From positions 1-11,765 of the forward strand of contig JAUWXV010000110.1 in NCBI GenBank assembly GCA_030616165.1: DNA of 11,765 nucleotides. The letters are read 5' to 3'. The stretch comes from a bacterium. Its GTDB lineage: Bacteria; SM23-31; JAUVVT01. A program made the translations under genes and the position numbers. The notes under the pieces are model-generated. The model searched no databases. It was not told where the DNA came from and was given only the letters and a program-made list of their open reading frames with translations. Positions 1-8,050 of this stretch are shown in pieces; the stretch's first letter is position 1; every line of letters starts with the position of its first letter.

Positions 1-810
1 TCCTGCCAACAAATCATCAAACCCATCTCCATTAACATCCCCTTTAATTGAGACCGAATTACCTGTATGACTGGGATACTTCTCCCCTGAAATGACTATA
101 TCTGCTTCATCCGCTTTAGTCGTATCTTTAAATTCATTTCCAAAAAAGGCATACACACCACCTGCCATTATTCCATCCTTATACTTTGAGTTTCCCACTG
201 CTCCCACAACAATATCAATATTTCCATCACCATTTATATCACTACCGGATGAGATAGACCATCCAAAAAATTGCTCCTTCCTTATTCCGACAAATTTTTT
301 GTCTGCCTTGGAAGCACTTATTTCACCAGTTATATTTCTGCCATAAAAAAGATAAACCGTTCCTGTTTTCTCAAATTCCTCATTGGTTGAGATTGCCCCT
401 ACTAAAAGGTCTGTAAATCCATCTTTGTTAACATCGGACTCAAATGAAACTGACCATCCGAAACTATCTCCATTTTTCTCTCCATTGATTATTAAATCTG
501 CGTTCGAAGCAAAAAGATTCTTAGGAAATTTCTTTCCATAAAATACATAAATCCTGCCTTCTCTGTTTCTTCCGGCACCATTAGCACCTATCACAAGATC
601 ATTTACTCCATCTCCATTAAAATCCCCTTCTGCAGAAACAGCAGAGCCTAAATAATTATTTGCTCCATCACCTACTATAAAACTTTCAAGTACCAGACTA
701 TGCTCTCCAGAAAGAATCTCTGTTTTACGTTTCTCTTGACTATATGTGAGAAAAAAATTTAATAAAGTAACAATAAATGTTAATATTAATATTTCTCTTA
801 TCTTTCTCAT
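1..810 (-). CDS. Exported FG-GAP/VCBS repeat protein, N-terminal 270 codons (runs off the window)
   Basis: The reading frame opens at ATG 810, with a GGAAG ribosome site nine bases upstream, and stays open to base 1, so the C-terminus is missing. Residues 1 to about 24 form a signal peptide: basic MRKIRE, then a hydrophobic stretch ending near LTYSQ. The mature part shows four beta-propeller-type repeats with a period of about 63-67 residues. Each carries a calcium-binding loop of the form DxNxDGxxD, beginning at D63, D126, D191 and D258, followed by a hydrophobic [L/I]VGA-like strand. Each of the first three repeats also has a VYxFYG-like strand. This pattern is the integrin alpha/FG-GAP family, which folds as an extracellular propeller and usually serves in adhesion or cell-surface assembly. 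The specific ligand and any C-terminal domain or sorting signal cannot be seen. The family call is confident; a function beyond a secreted propeller is not. Confidence 0.9.
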   Translation of the reverse strand, partial: MRKIREILILTFIVTLLNFFLTYSQEKRKTEILSGEHSLVLESFIVGDGANNYLGSAVSAEGDFNGDGVNDLVIGANGAGRNREGRIYVFYGKKFPKNLFASNADLIINGEKNGDSFGWSVSFESDVNKDGFTDLLVGAISTNEEFEKTGTVYLFYGRNITGEISASKADKKFVGIRKEQFFGWSISSGSDINGDGNIDIVVGAVGNSKYKDGIMAGGVYAFFGNEFKDTTKADEADIVISGEKYPSHTGNSVSIKGDVNGDGFDDLLAG

Positions 811-853
811 TATTTTTATCTTCCAAATTTTTATAATGTAATAAAAAATAATT

Positions 854-862
854 ATTATCACA
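854..862 (-). promoter_or_regulatory. Possible extended -10 promoter for the FG-GAP gene
   Basis: On the minus strand the sequence TGTGATAAT fits an extended -10 (TGn then GATAAT, five of six to consensus). It would start transcription about 37 bases before the ATG at 810. No good -35 hexamer sits at the proper distance. The rest of the 811-1104 gap is AT-rich with no open frame and no convincing terminator. In such AT-rich sequence a single -10 match is weak evidence. Confidence 0.25.
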
Positions 863-1104
863 ACATTATGTGGAGAAATTTACAAATTTCCAATAATCCA
901 TTGATTTATAATGAATTAAAAATACTATAAATTTTTATATATTACACTCTTTTTCAAAATGCACCGAGTAAGAATACAAAATTGGACAATTTTAATTATA
1001 ATTAAATATTTTATAAACCAAAGGACTAATTATAAAAAAATTATAATAAAAAATCAATAAATTTATTAAAAAATTAATGGTTGGACAAATTGAAGAATTA
1101 AGTT

Positions 1105-2913
1105 TTATTGAAGTTCTTCTCCCTCCTCTTCAACCTCTTCGATTTCCTCTTCAATCTCTTCGAGTTCCTCTTCCTCCTCTCCAAATTCAATGTCTTCTTC
1201 TGCAGGAGGTTTTTTCTTTTTCTCCTTCTTTTTCATAAGAGAAAAAACTGCAAATAGTAATATCAATGCAGCTATCGAACCAATAATATGAATCATATAT
1301 TTAACATAGAATGGTTTCTCTTTTTTCATTGTCTCACCAAATCCCAGTTCAGAAAGTTCGTATATTTCTCCATATTCATCCGTTTCAGATTCAAAACCTT
1401 CTTCAGATATGGGAGCATATTCATCAACCGCCATTTTACTTTTAACTCTTTCTGAATCAACATCCAATGACACAAGAAGCGTCCTATCCTGAAACTGAAA
1501 TTTTACATCAATATCATCTGTATATCTAATTCTAAAAGATTTGGCTTTTTCTGGATAAGCACCGTATAGTTCCATTGTGGTTTGAGCCGGTATCAGTGAA
1601 ACACTTCCACTTTCAGCGATAAGACTCAATTTCTCTTTAATATCACTAATATCTTTTTTAAGTGCATTTGTGACTCTCTTCTGCGAGGCGATACTTTTTT
1701 CAATGTTTCCTATTCTATCCGCCATCGCTTTTAACCTGTCCAAATCATCCTGAATCCGAACAATATCTTGAGTTAAATCCTCTGCTTCTTTCCTTAAATC
1801 AATCCTCTTCCCGATTGTTGTTTCTGCGGTTCTCCTTGGTTCAGGCATTTCCGAAGGTCTTTCTTCTATCAATCCAACAATATCACCCTTTTTGATTGCT
1901 GCTTCCGTATTTAAAATCTTCAGTTCGCCGTTATTCCCAATTATGCGTATAAAACTTCCTTCACCTATCAGGATTTCAGGTACACCTATCTCAACTTTTG
2001 TAATCGGATGAACAATTCTTTCCCTGCGATAGATGCCAAGATTATTTCCCTGCGAAATAATGCTCTTATTAAATCCCTCCTCCCACGAAAAAACAGCAGT
2101 ATTTGCTTTGCTATCTACTTTTAAAATCTCTCCGAAAAATTTCTGCTCAATCAGTTCTTCAAGTTGTAAAAGAAGTTTTTCAAGTTCTTTTTCACTTAAT
2201 TCACTCACTGGTATCTGTTCTTTTTCCCTTCTTAATATATCTATACCCATATCAGACCTCTGTCTTTCTGAAAGAACAACCTCATCTCCGACTTTTATAT
2301 CTTCCCATCCAGAAAGAATATCGCAAACTGACATACCCTTTTTAACTGATTCTACTGAAATCTTTCCCACTAAATACTTTTTCCTTTCAAGTTCCTCTCC
2401 GGTCACAGGATGTTTTAGTATCACTTCTCTAACAACATCAAAAAGAAGCTCCACCTGTATCCCATCATCTTCCCCAACATTAACATTTACTATTCCTTCA
2501 TCGATACTGAGAATCAAACCTTTTTTATTATCCATTAAATCCAAGTATAATATATCTTCCTCACCCACGGAATTTATTATCAATTCAAGATAATCTCCAA
2601 CCCTGGGTTCCATACGTTTTGACACCATCTTCCCAATTGAATATTCTGGAAAAACTTCAGTAATCTTAATATTTCCGACAAGTTCTTTTTCAATTTCAAA
2701 CTCTTCATCAGTTGTTGGATGACTCACCCCTATCCCCCGATATGCAGAAAAAACCATCCCTGCTCTTATTCCATCATTCGAACCCCAGTTTACATATATA
2801 TTATTCCCTTCTATCTTAACAATACCGCTTTCAGCTTGAAATGCTGTTAATCCATACACATTTAAAAATAAAAATAATATAAAAATAATGTATTTTGATT
2901 TATTTATTCTCAT
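1105..2913 (-). CDS. Secreted bitopic membrane protein with three FlgT-C-like repeats, coiled coil and acidic cytoplasmic tail
   Basis: I do not recognise this as a named gene. From ATG 2913 it is 602 residues. An in-frame GTG at 2925 would add four residues but lacks a ribosome site. In order: signal sequence (1 to about 27, basic then YIIFILFLFL); three related modules (about 29-111, 130-214, 260-349); a coiled coil (about 366-436); a small beta-rich stretch (about 440-500); one transmembrane helix (about 537-560); a Lys-rich stop-transfer segment; and a Glu-rich tail (about 572-602). Each module shares an HPxT motif (H65, H168, H302) followed by a Glu-rich strand and [V/I]G, and the first two have a clear NxGxxDGIxxx-like strand. 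This resembles the SH3-like C-terminal domain of flagellar protein FlgT, by memory of the family. I infer a periplasmic scaffold anchored in the inner membrane. It lies 149 bases after the putative barrel gene and is probably co-transcribed with it. Confidence 0.75.
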   Translation of the reverse strand: MRINKSKYIIFILFLFLNVYGLTAFQAESGIVKIEGNNIYVNWGSNDGIRAGMVFSAYRGIGVSHPTTDEEFEIEKELVGNIKITEVFPEYSIGKMVSKRMEPRVGDYLELIINSVGEEDILYLDLMDNKKGLILSIDEGIVNVNVGEDDGIQVELLFDVVREVILKHPVTGEELERKKYLVGKISVESVKKGMSVCDILSGWEDIKVGDEVVLSERQRSDMGIDILRREKEQIPVSELSEKELEKLLLQLEELIEQKFFGEILKVDSKANTAVFSWEEGFNKSIISQGNNLGIYRRERIVHPITKVEIGVPEILIGEGSFIRIIGNNGELKILNTEAAIKKGDIVGLIEERPSEMPEPRRTAETTIGKRIDLRKEAEDLTQDIVRIQDDLDRLKAMADRIGNIEKSIASQKRVTNALKKDISDIKEKLSLIAESGSVSLIPAQTTMELYGAYPEKAKSFRIRYTDDIDVKFQFQDRTLLVSLDVDSERVKSKMAVDEYAPISEEGFESETDEYGEIYELSELGFGETMKKEKPFYVKYMIHIIGSIAALILLFAVFSLMKKKEKKKKPPAEEDIEFGEEEEELEEIEEEIEEVEEEGEELQ

Positions 2914-2930
2914 AGTTTGTCTCACAAACT
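2914..2930 (-). promoter_or_regulatory. Perfect 7-bp inverted repeat abutting a start codon
   Basis: The arms AGTTTGT and ACAAACT are separated by GAG and end directly against ATG 2913. As RNA this gives a small hairpin whose loop and left stem contain the only ribosome-site-like bases (GTGAG) before the ATG. It could mask translation initiation or act as a DNA operator. It also decides the start: if the GTG in the middle were used, the start codon would lie inside the hairpin. The repeat is seen directly; its function is inferred. Confidence 0.4.
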
Positions 2931-3062
2931 TTTATTTATATATACAAAATTTTTATAAATAATCTATGGAATAAGGAACTAAAAATAATCTAAAACCTTT
3001 TGAACAACTTTTTTACTGCTAAATATAATTTAAACTAATTTCAATCTATTTCCAAACAAAAT

Positions 3063-4712
3063 TTAATATTTAAATACAACCGAAATCCACCATTTTTTCA
3101 AATTTGTAATTTCAGCAAAGTTTAAAAAATCTATTTTGATAGAATCCGACACTTTATAACTTGCTCCAAAGTGATAAGAGGTAAGATTTACCAACTTCCC
3201 TTTCAATTTTGATACTCTCTCTTCGGTAAACATCGGTTTATCTTCTGGATAATATGATTGACCTCCCCCCGAACTGCTGATAAGTGTGTTAGTACTGTCA
3301 GTCATTGTTCTCTTCCAATTTCCATCAAAAGAAATCGGTATCGAAGCATTGGCTCCGAGTCTTAAGGTAAAGTTATTGGTGAGTTTCATTTCCAGGCCGA
3401 CCGGGATAGAAATCATCAATGTATTTGCCTTACCGCGAGTCGCCGTTATTTTATTATCGTTGAAAACATTCTTATATAAAGTTGAATCTCCTTCACCTAA
3501 AAATTGATGAAATTCCTCAGTTCTTCTTCCAGGTCCCTGGTCAAGTTCAAAATTTCCCCATATATACTGGAATTTCAAACCAATGACCGACATACTCTTT
3601 AACCCATCAAAATGCCTTTCAGTTCCAAATCCAAACGTCAGGCTGTTTATACATGCAGTTCCCTCCCCTGAAACTTTATCTTCGATTAAACTTTTTCGAT
3701 AAATCAAAGCACCCCCTTCACTATTTGTAATTGTTGTATCAGCGATAAACTCTCTATTTGTCTTTATATTCAGGGGAAGACGGTAATGAGCAAAATTGAA
3801 AATCCAATTATTCTGATGGAATCTATCAAGCTCTGTATATATTGTTTTATGCCTTAGATTCAAAAAATAGGACTTAATCCCGAGTTCCATATAACCCAGA
3901 TCTTTTTCCTCAAATTTAGTTAGACTTTCATCATTTCCATTAATAAAAGGTTTTCTTAAAACAGGAAAAATCCTGTTCAGATTAATTCCTAATTTCTGGG
4001 GCATCATCCCTCCAGAAATACTTACCTCTCTTTTATCATTTTTGTAAATCTTCCCTACAGCAAAAGATAAAAGATTATTGGGAAATTTAACCTCACCTTT
4101 TTCTTCATCTGTATATGTTCTGACTGCTGTCGGATTATCCAGCAAAGTAGTATCTCTCCTCGCTGACCAGTTTATATTCATCCCTAATTTATCGAAAGAG
4201 ACAATATATCCTATATTTCTGAAGATACCGAGTATAGTAAAACTCTGCCCTGTGAAATCACCTTTAAATATATCAGATGAACGGGTTCTTAAAGCAGGAT
4301 TGGGTTGAAAATCTTCATACATAGCTTCATCTGTAATCTGGAAAGAATGTCCGCTCGATTCCCAAAACCCCCCGATATTGTATCTTTTAAATCCGCCAAC
4401 TATGCCAATTAGATTACTCGGAAAATCGCCGTTTTTGTTTATCTCCGAATTATCCTGTTCAAAAACGGTTGCTTCACCCTTTCCCTGAAGATTACTCAAA
4501 TTCGTGTAGATATATCTCTCTTTATATCTTGAAATGTATGCAGGATTAAAATACAAATCAGAATATAAATCATCCACAAAACCAAAAAGATTTGTCCCGA
4601 GTCCTCTCAACCTGAATGAATATTTGACCATCCCATCTGAAGGGGTATAATAAAATATTACAAATATTAATATCAGAAGAAAAATATACCTATTTATAGA
4701 AATTTTAGACAT
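3063..4712 (-). CDS. Putative outer-membrane beta-barrel protein
   Basis: This 549-residue protein starts at ATG 4712 with only a weak ribosome site (TGGTAA). Residues 1 to about 25 are a signal sequence with a hydrophobic core (YIFLLILIFVIFYY). Just after it comes RLRGLGTNLFGFVDDLYSDL followed by YFNPA near residues 54-58. This resembles the start of FadL/OmpP1- and PorV-like barrels, where an early NPA motif follows the first strand. The remainder is rich in alternating aromatic and polar strands (for example GFGTERHFDG, LGANASIPISF, SYHFGASYKV). It ends ISVVFKY, with a C-terminal aromatic residue as the BAM machinery recognises. There is no helical membrane segment beyond the signal. I infer an outer-membrane channel or assembly barrel; the substrate is unknown. 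It is the first gene of its unit, behind the promoter at 4788-4760 and the terminator that closes the clpC unit. Confidence 0.7.
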   Translation of the reverse strand: MSKISINRYIFLLILIFVIFYYTPSDGMVKYSFRLRGLGTNLFGFVDDLYSDLYFNPAYISRYKERYIYTNLSNLQGKGEATVFEQDNSEINKNGDFPSNLIGIVGGFKRYNIGGFWESSGHSFQITDEAMYEDFQPNPALRTRSSDIFKGDFTGQSFTILGIFRNIGYIVSFDKLGMNINWSARRDTTLLDNPTAVRTYTDEEKGEVKFPNNLLSFAVGKIYKNDKREVSISGGMMPQKLGINLNRIFPVLRKPFINGNDESLTKFEEKDLGYMELGIKSYFLNLRHKTIYTELDRFHQNNWIFNFAHYRLPLNIKTNREFIADTTITNSEGGALIYRKSLIEDKVSGEGTACINSLTFGFGTERHFDGLKSMSVIGLKFQYIWGNFELDQGPGRRTEEFHQFLGEGDSTLYKNVFNDNKITATRGKANTLMISIPVGLEMKLTNNFTLRLGANASIPISFDGNWKRTMTDSTNTLISSSGGGQSYYPEDKPMFTEERVSKLKGKLVNLTSYHFGASYKVSDSIKIDFLNFAEITNLKKWWISVVFKY

Positions 4713-4759
4713 TTATATTTACCATACATTATGGAAAAATTTTCCCTTGCTTTTAGGAT

Positions 4760-4788
4760 ATTATATACCATAAATTACTAATTATCAA
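4760..4788 (-). promoter_or_regulatory. Sigma70-type promoter for the barrel-protein gene
   Basis: On the minus strand TTGATA (4788-4783, five of six) and TATAAT (4765-4760, perfect) are separated by exactly 17 bases. Transcription would begin near 4753, giving a leader of about 40 bases to ATG 4712. A second possible site, the extended -10 TGGTATAAT at 4832-4824, lies upstream but has a poor -35. The position just after a strong terminator supports a new transcription unit here. Confidence 0.65.
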
Positions 4789-4920
4789 CAGATAAAATAT
4801 AATCATAATTTATAAATGCAATTATTATACCATCTATAAATACTATATATTAATATTGTTTAATTTAATTTTTTATCGGCATTAATCTTCTCATACATTA
4901 AAAAATATAAAATTTATCTT

Positions 4921-4963
4921 AAAAAAAATAAAAAACCCGAAAGATTTTTAAATCTTTCGGGTT
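4921..4963 (-). terminator. Rho-independent terminator of the clpC unit
   Basis: The arms AACCCGAAAGATTT and AAATCTTTCGGGTT (4934-4947 and 4950-4963) are perfect 14-bp complements around two bases. Read on the minus strand the hairpin is followed by a run of T with a single A (4933-4921). This is a textbook intrinsic terminator pointing away from clpC, about 375 bases past its stop codon. On the plus strand there is no T run, so it works in one direction only. Confidence 0.88.
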
Positions 4964-5336
4964 ATAAACAGATGATGCTTCGTTAAAAATTTTAAATACC
5001 TATCCCCCCTTCACCGATGAGCGAACGGACCGTTCGCCCTTAGTTGCTAATCTTTTCACAATTGAGAGACAATTATTTATTAAAAAAATCTGATGATAGG
5101 GGAGCGGAAATATTCGTATGCGGATTAGATAAGAGATTCAATTGTTCAGTTATCTATTTTTTTCTTTTTATCTTTAATGGAAAAGTCAATATCGGGGAAA
5201 GAAATTTCGTTTACTGCTTAAGTTTAATAAAATTTTTTTTAAATTTAAATAATAATGTAAATGAAGTTAATATATTTTTCTTAATCGGAAACCGAATATT
5301 TTCTTTTAATCACACAGATAACAACTTTGAAGTGAA
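4964..5336. other. Stretch without a convincing gene downstream of clpC
   Basis: These 373 bases between the clpC stop and its terminator hold a GC-rich palindrome (5021-5037) and otherwise AT-rich sequence. No minus-strand frame of useful length is present. On the plus strand a 98-codon frame runs from TTG 5044 to 5340. It has no ATG or GTG near its start, no ribosome site, a low-complexity Phe/Asn/Ile-rich translation and no recognisable motif. I treat it as probably non-coding. If clpC transcription really ends at 4963-4921, this is a long 3' untranslated region. Confidence 0.5.
5021..5037. repeat. GC-rich palindrome (arms GCGAACGG / CCGTTCGC)
   Basis: Two perfect 8-bp arms surround a single A, in a short GC-rich island (about 5001-5040, which also has a run of six C) that contrasts with the AT-rich surroundings. 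Neither strand has a T run after it, so it is not an intrinsic terminator. Its composition suggests an extragenic palindromic element of the REP type. That would require other copies in the genome, which cannot be seen here. Confidence 0.55.
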
Positions 5337-7781
5337 TTAATGATTTACTTCAACCTTCTCCTTGCTTATTAAAGAAAAGTGTAATTTCTCGCCTTTTACT
5401 CTTACCTTAACAAGAGAGCCATCAGGAAATCTTCCTTTAAGGATTTCTTCAGCAATGGGGTCTTCGATATATTTTTGAATTGCTCTTCTTAACGGACGGG
5501 CACCACACACTGGGTCAAACCCTTTCTTTGCTATAAATTCTTTGGCACCTAATGTCAATTTGATAACTAAATTCCTATCAGAGAGTTTATCAAGAATCTC
5601 TTTCAGTACCAGGTCTACAATTTTAATCATACTTTTTTTACCAAGGGTTTTAAATATAATTGTATCATCTATCCTGTTAAGGAATTCAGGGTTGAAAATC
5701 CTTTTTACATTTTCCATAATCTTATTTTTCATTTCTTCAAAAGAAGTTGCCTCCGAACTTCCAGTAAATCCAAAACTGGTACCTTTCTTTATATCACGTG
5801 CACCTATATTCGATGTCATTATCACTATTGTATTTTTAAAATCGACCCTTCTGCCCAGACCATCTGTCAATCTTCCATCATCAAAAACCTGCAATAAAAT
5901 ATTAAATACATCTGGATGAGCCTTTTCAATTTCATCCAGAAGGACAACAGAATATGGTTTCCGCCTCACTTTTTCGGTAAGTTGTCCTCCCTCCTCATAT
6001 CCTACATATCCTGGTGGGGCTCCAGTCAGTCTTGAAATTGAAAATTTCTCCATAAACTCCGACATATCGATTCTGACTAATGCCTCTTCATCTTCGAATA
6101 GATACTTTGCCAAAACCCTTGCCAATTCAGTCTTTCCCACACCTGATGGACCTAACAATATGAAAGAACCGATTGGTCTCCTGGGGTCTTTTAGCCCGGC
6201 TCTTGTTCGCTGGATAGCTCTGCAGAGGGTTGTTATTGCCTCATCTTGCCCGATAATGTATTTTTTTAATGCTTTTTCCATATTAAGTAATTTTTCTGAT
6301 TCCGAAACCGCAACCTTCGCAACAGGTATCCCGGTCATCATAGCTACAACTTCGGCTATATCCTTTTCGGTAACCTCAACAACATTATTTTCCTGTGTTT
6401 TCTGCCATTTATCTCTTGCCTTATCAAGTTTTTCTCTGGCTTTTCTTTCAGTATCACGAAGTTCAGCAGCCTTTTCAAATTCTTGAGACTTTACCGCTTT
6501 TTCCTTTATCCTATTCAGTTCCTCAACTTCCTTTTCAAGTTCAATAACCTCCTTTGGAACAACAAGGTTAGCAAGATGAACCCTCGAACCAGTCTCATCA
6601 AGAACATCGATGGCTTTATCTGGTAAAAATTTATCGGTAATATACCTGTTGCTTAATTTAACTGATGCCCCAATAGCCTCATCCGCATATTCAACATTAT
6701 GGTGTTCTTCATACCTGCTTTTCAATCCATGAAGGATTTCCAATGTTTCTTCCACTGTAGGAGGGTCAATCATAATCTTCTGAAATCTTCTTTCCAGCGC
6801 TCCATCCTTCTCAATATATTGTCTATATTCATTTAAGGTAGTTGCACCTATACACTGAAGTTCACCTCTTGCAAGGGCAGGTTTAAACATATTTGAAGCA
6901 TCCAATGACCCTGAGGCACCACCTGCGCCCACTATAGTATGAAGTTCATCAATAAAGAGGATTATATCCCTGTTCTTTTCAAGTTCAGACATCACAGCCT
7001 TCATCCGCTCTTCAAATTGACCGCGATATTTTGTCCCTGCTACAATTGCACCAAGGTCTAAAGTAACAACCCTTTTATCATGCAGTGTCCTGGAAACTTT
7101 CTTCTCTACAATCCTGACTGCCAGCCCTTCTGCAATTGCAGTCTTACCAACTCCTGGTTCTCCTATTAATACAGGATTGTTTTTCTTTCTTCTGCTTAAA
7201 ATCTGAGCCACTCGTTCTATCTCTTCTTCTCTTCCTATAATTGGATCGAGTTTCCCATTTCTTGCCAGTTCTGTTAAATCTCTTCCAAAGTGATCCAAAG
7301 CGGGCGTTTTAACTTTTTTTGTCTTTTCACCTTTATCTTCTAACTGACCCTGGAATATACTCTCAAGTTCCTTTTTTACTGAATCATAATCAACATCAAA
7401 ACTTAAAAGAACCTGAGCTGCGACTCCGTCCTTTTCTTTGCATAAAGAAAGAAGAAGATGCTCTGTGCCAATAATATTTGATTTAAAATTTTTTGCCTCG
7501 ATATACGTCATCTTCAATATTTTCTCAGCCCTTTTGGTAAGGGGAAGATTCCCAATAGTCATAGTATCGGCAGTAGATTTTACCATATCTTCAATCGCCT
7601 TTTTAATCTCATCAAGATCACATCCAAGATTCTTCAGAATCTCAATCGCAACACCCTCACCCTCTCGGATTAATCCGAGAAGGAGGTGCTCCGAACCAAT
7701 ATAATCATGATTTAAGCGTATTGCCTCTTCTCGAGCATATTGGATTACCATTTGTACACGGTGAGAAAAATTGTTTTTCAT
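5337..7781 (-). CDS. clpC: AAA+ unfoldase ClpC, partner of ClpP protease
   Basis: ClpC is a cytoplasmic hexameric ATPase that unfolds substrates and feeds them to ClpP. The 814 residues match the usual length and order. Two Clp N-repeats span 1 to about 145. The first AAA+ module has Walker A GEPGVGKT at 207-214, Walker B D278-E279 and arginine finger region RR at 331-332. A UVR-type coiled middle segment lies near 424-455. The second module has Walker A GPSGVGKT at 544-551, Walker B D616-E617, arginine finger R703 and a GARPLRRAI sensor at 760-768. The tripeptide FGF at 670-672 stands where ClpP-docking VGF/LGF loops occur. E31 and E107, in IGSEH and IGTEH, align with the two glutamates known to hold phosphoarginine in B. 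subtilis ClpC. ATG 7781 is chosen with AAGGGG six bases upstream. It follows mcsB in the same direction after 269 bases and may have its own promoter. Confidence 0.97.
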   Translation of the reverse strand: MKNNFSHRVQMVIQYAREEAIRLNHDYIGSEHLLLGLIREGEGVAIEILKNLGCDLDEIKKAIEDMVKSTADTMTIGNLPLTKRAEKILKMTYIEAKNFKSNIIGTEHLLLSLCKEKDGVAAQVLLSFDVDYDSVKKELESIFQGQLEDKGEKTKKVKTPALDHFGRDLTELARNGKLDPIIGREEEIERVAQILSRRKKNNPVLIGEPGVGKTAIAEGLAVRIVEKKVSRTLHDKRVVTLDLGAIVAGTKYRGQFEERMKAVMSELEKNRDIILFIDELHTIVGAGGASGSLDASNMFKPALARGELQCIGATTLNEYRQYIEKDGALERRFQKIMIDPPTVEETLEILHGLKSRYEEHHNVEYADEAIGASVKLSNRYITDKFLPDKAIDVLDETGSRVHLANLVVPKEVIELEKEVEELNRIKEKAVKSQEFEKAAELRDTERKAREKLDKARDKWQKTQENNVVEVTEKDIAEVVAMMTGIPVAKVAVSESEKLLNMEKALKKYIIGQDEAITTLCRAIQRTRAGLKDPRRPIGSFILLGPSGVGKTELARVLAKYLFEDEEALVRIDMSEFMEKFSISRLTGAPPGYVGYEEGGQLTEKVRRKPYSVVLLDEIEKAHPDVFNILLQVFDDGRLTDGLGRRVDFKNTIVIMTSNIGARDIKKGTSFGFTGSSEATSFEEMKNKIMENVKRIFNPEFLNRIDDTIIFKTLGKKSMIKIVDLVLKEILDKLSDRNLVIKLTLGAKEFIAKKGFDPVCGARPLRRAIQKYIEDPIAEEILKGRFPDGSLVKVRVKGEKLHFSLISKEKVEVNH

Positions 7782-7790
7782 CTTTACCCC

Positions 7791-7820
7791 TTACTTTTAT
7801 TATTCCTATTATAAAAGTAA
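7791..7820 (-). promoter_or_regulatory. Inverted repeat overlapping a candidate -10 in front of clpC
   Basis: Perfect 10-bp arms TTACTTTTAT and ATAAAAGTAA are separated by 10 bases, ending just before the AAGGGG ribosome site of clpC. On the minus strand a perfect TATAAT (7813-7808) lies across the upstream arm and the spacer. The matching -35 (TTAAGG, 7836-7831, spacer 17) is poor, as expected of a regulated promoter. The size resembles CIRCE (9-N9-9), but the sequence is neither CIRCE nor the CtsR heptad. I infer an operator site; an RNA hairpin near the ribosome site is an alternative. The rest of the gap (7821-8050) is AT-rich and shows no gene. Confidence 0.42.
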
Positions 7821-8050
7821 TAATCTTTTTCCTTAAAAACAAATAGAAAATTTCTTACAAGGGAAAATTAAAAAATTTTACTATCTTATTATTGATTAAC
7901 ACTAAAAATTTTATTATTGTTCCCAAAAGATATATTTATAGTTAATATAACTTTATCTACTTTTTTTTCTTTTTCCAATCAATCAACATTCTTCATTCAA
8001 ATTTTTTTAATTGTTTCCCTAACCGCAATAATATTTTTTATGTCAACATA

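Noticed and set aside
982-1088. Direct repeat TTGGACAA (982-989 and 1081-1088)
   Set aside because: Only two copies of eight bases in AT-rich sequence, with no further symmetry or relation to a promoter.
1105-1210. Tandem repeat in the Glu-rich tail coding region as a mobile or satellite repeat
   Set aside because: It is an irregular run of GAA/GAG codons explained by the acidic tail of the protein, not an exact tandem repeat.
2033-2593. 186-codon Ser-rich open frame on the plus strand
   Set aside because: It lies fully inside the minus-strand bitopic protein gene. Its Ser/Phe-rich translation is what an antisense of Glu/Lys-rich codons gives.
8041-8046. Perfect TTGACA on the minus strand just after mcsB, as a clpC promoter
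   Set aside because: No acceptable -10 hexamer lies 16-18 bases downstream, so the -35 match alone is not enough.
7782-8050. CIRCE element or CtsR box before clpC
   Set aside because: Neither TTAGCACTC-N9-GAGTGCTAA nor tandem GGTCAAA-type heptads occur; the inverted repeat present has a different sequence.
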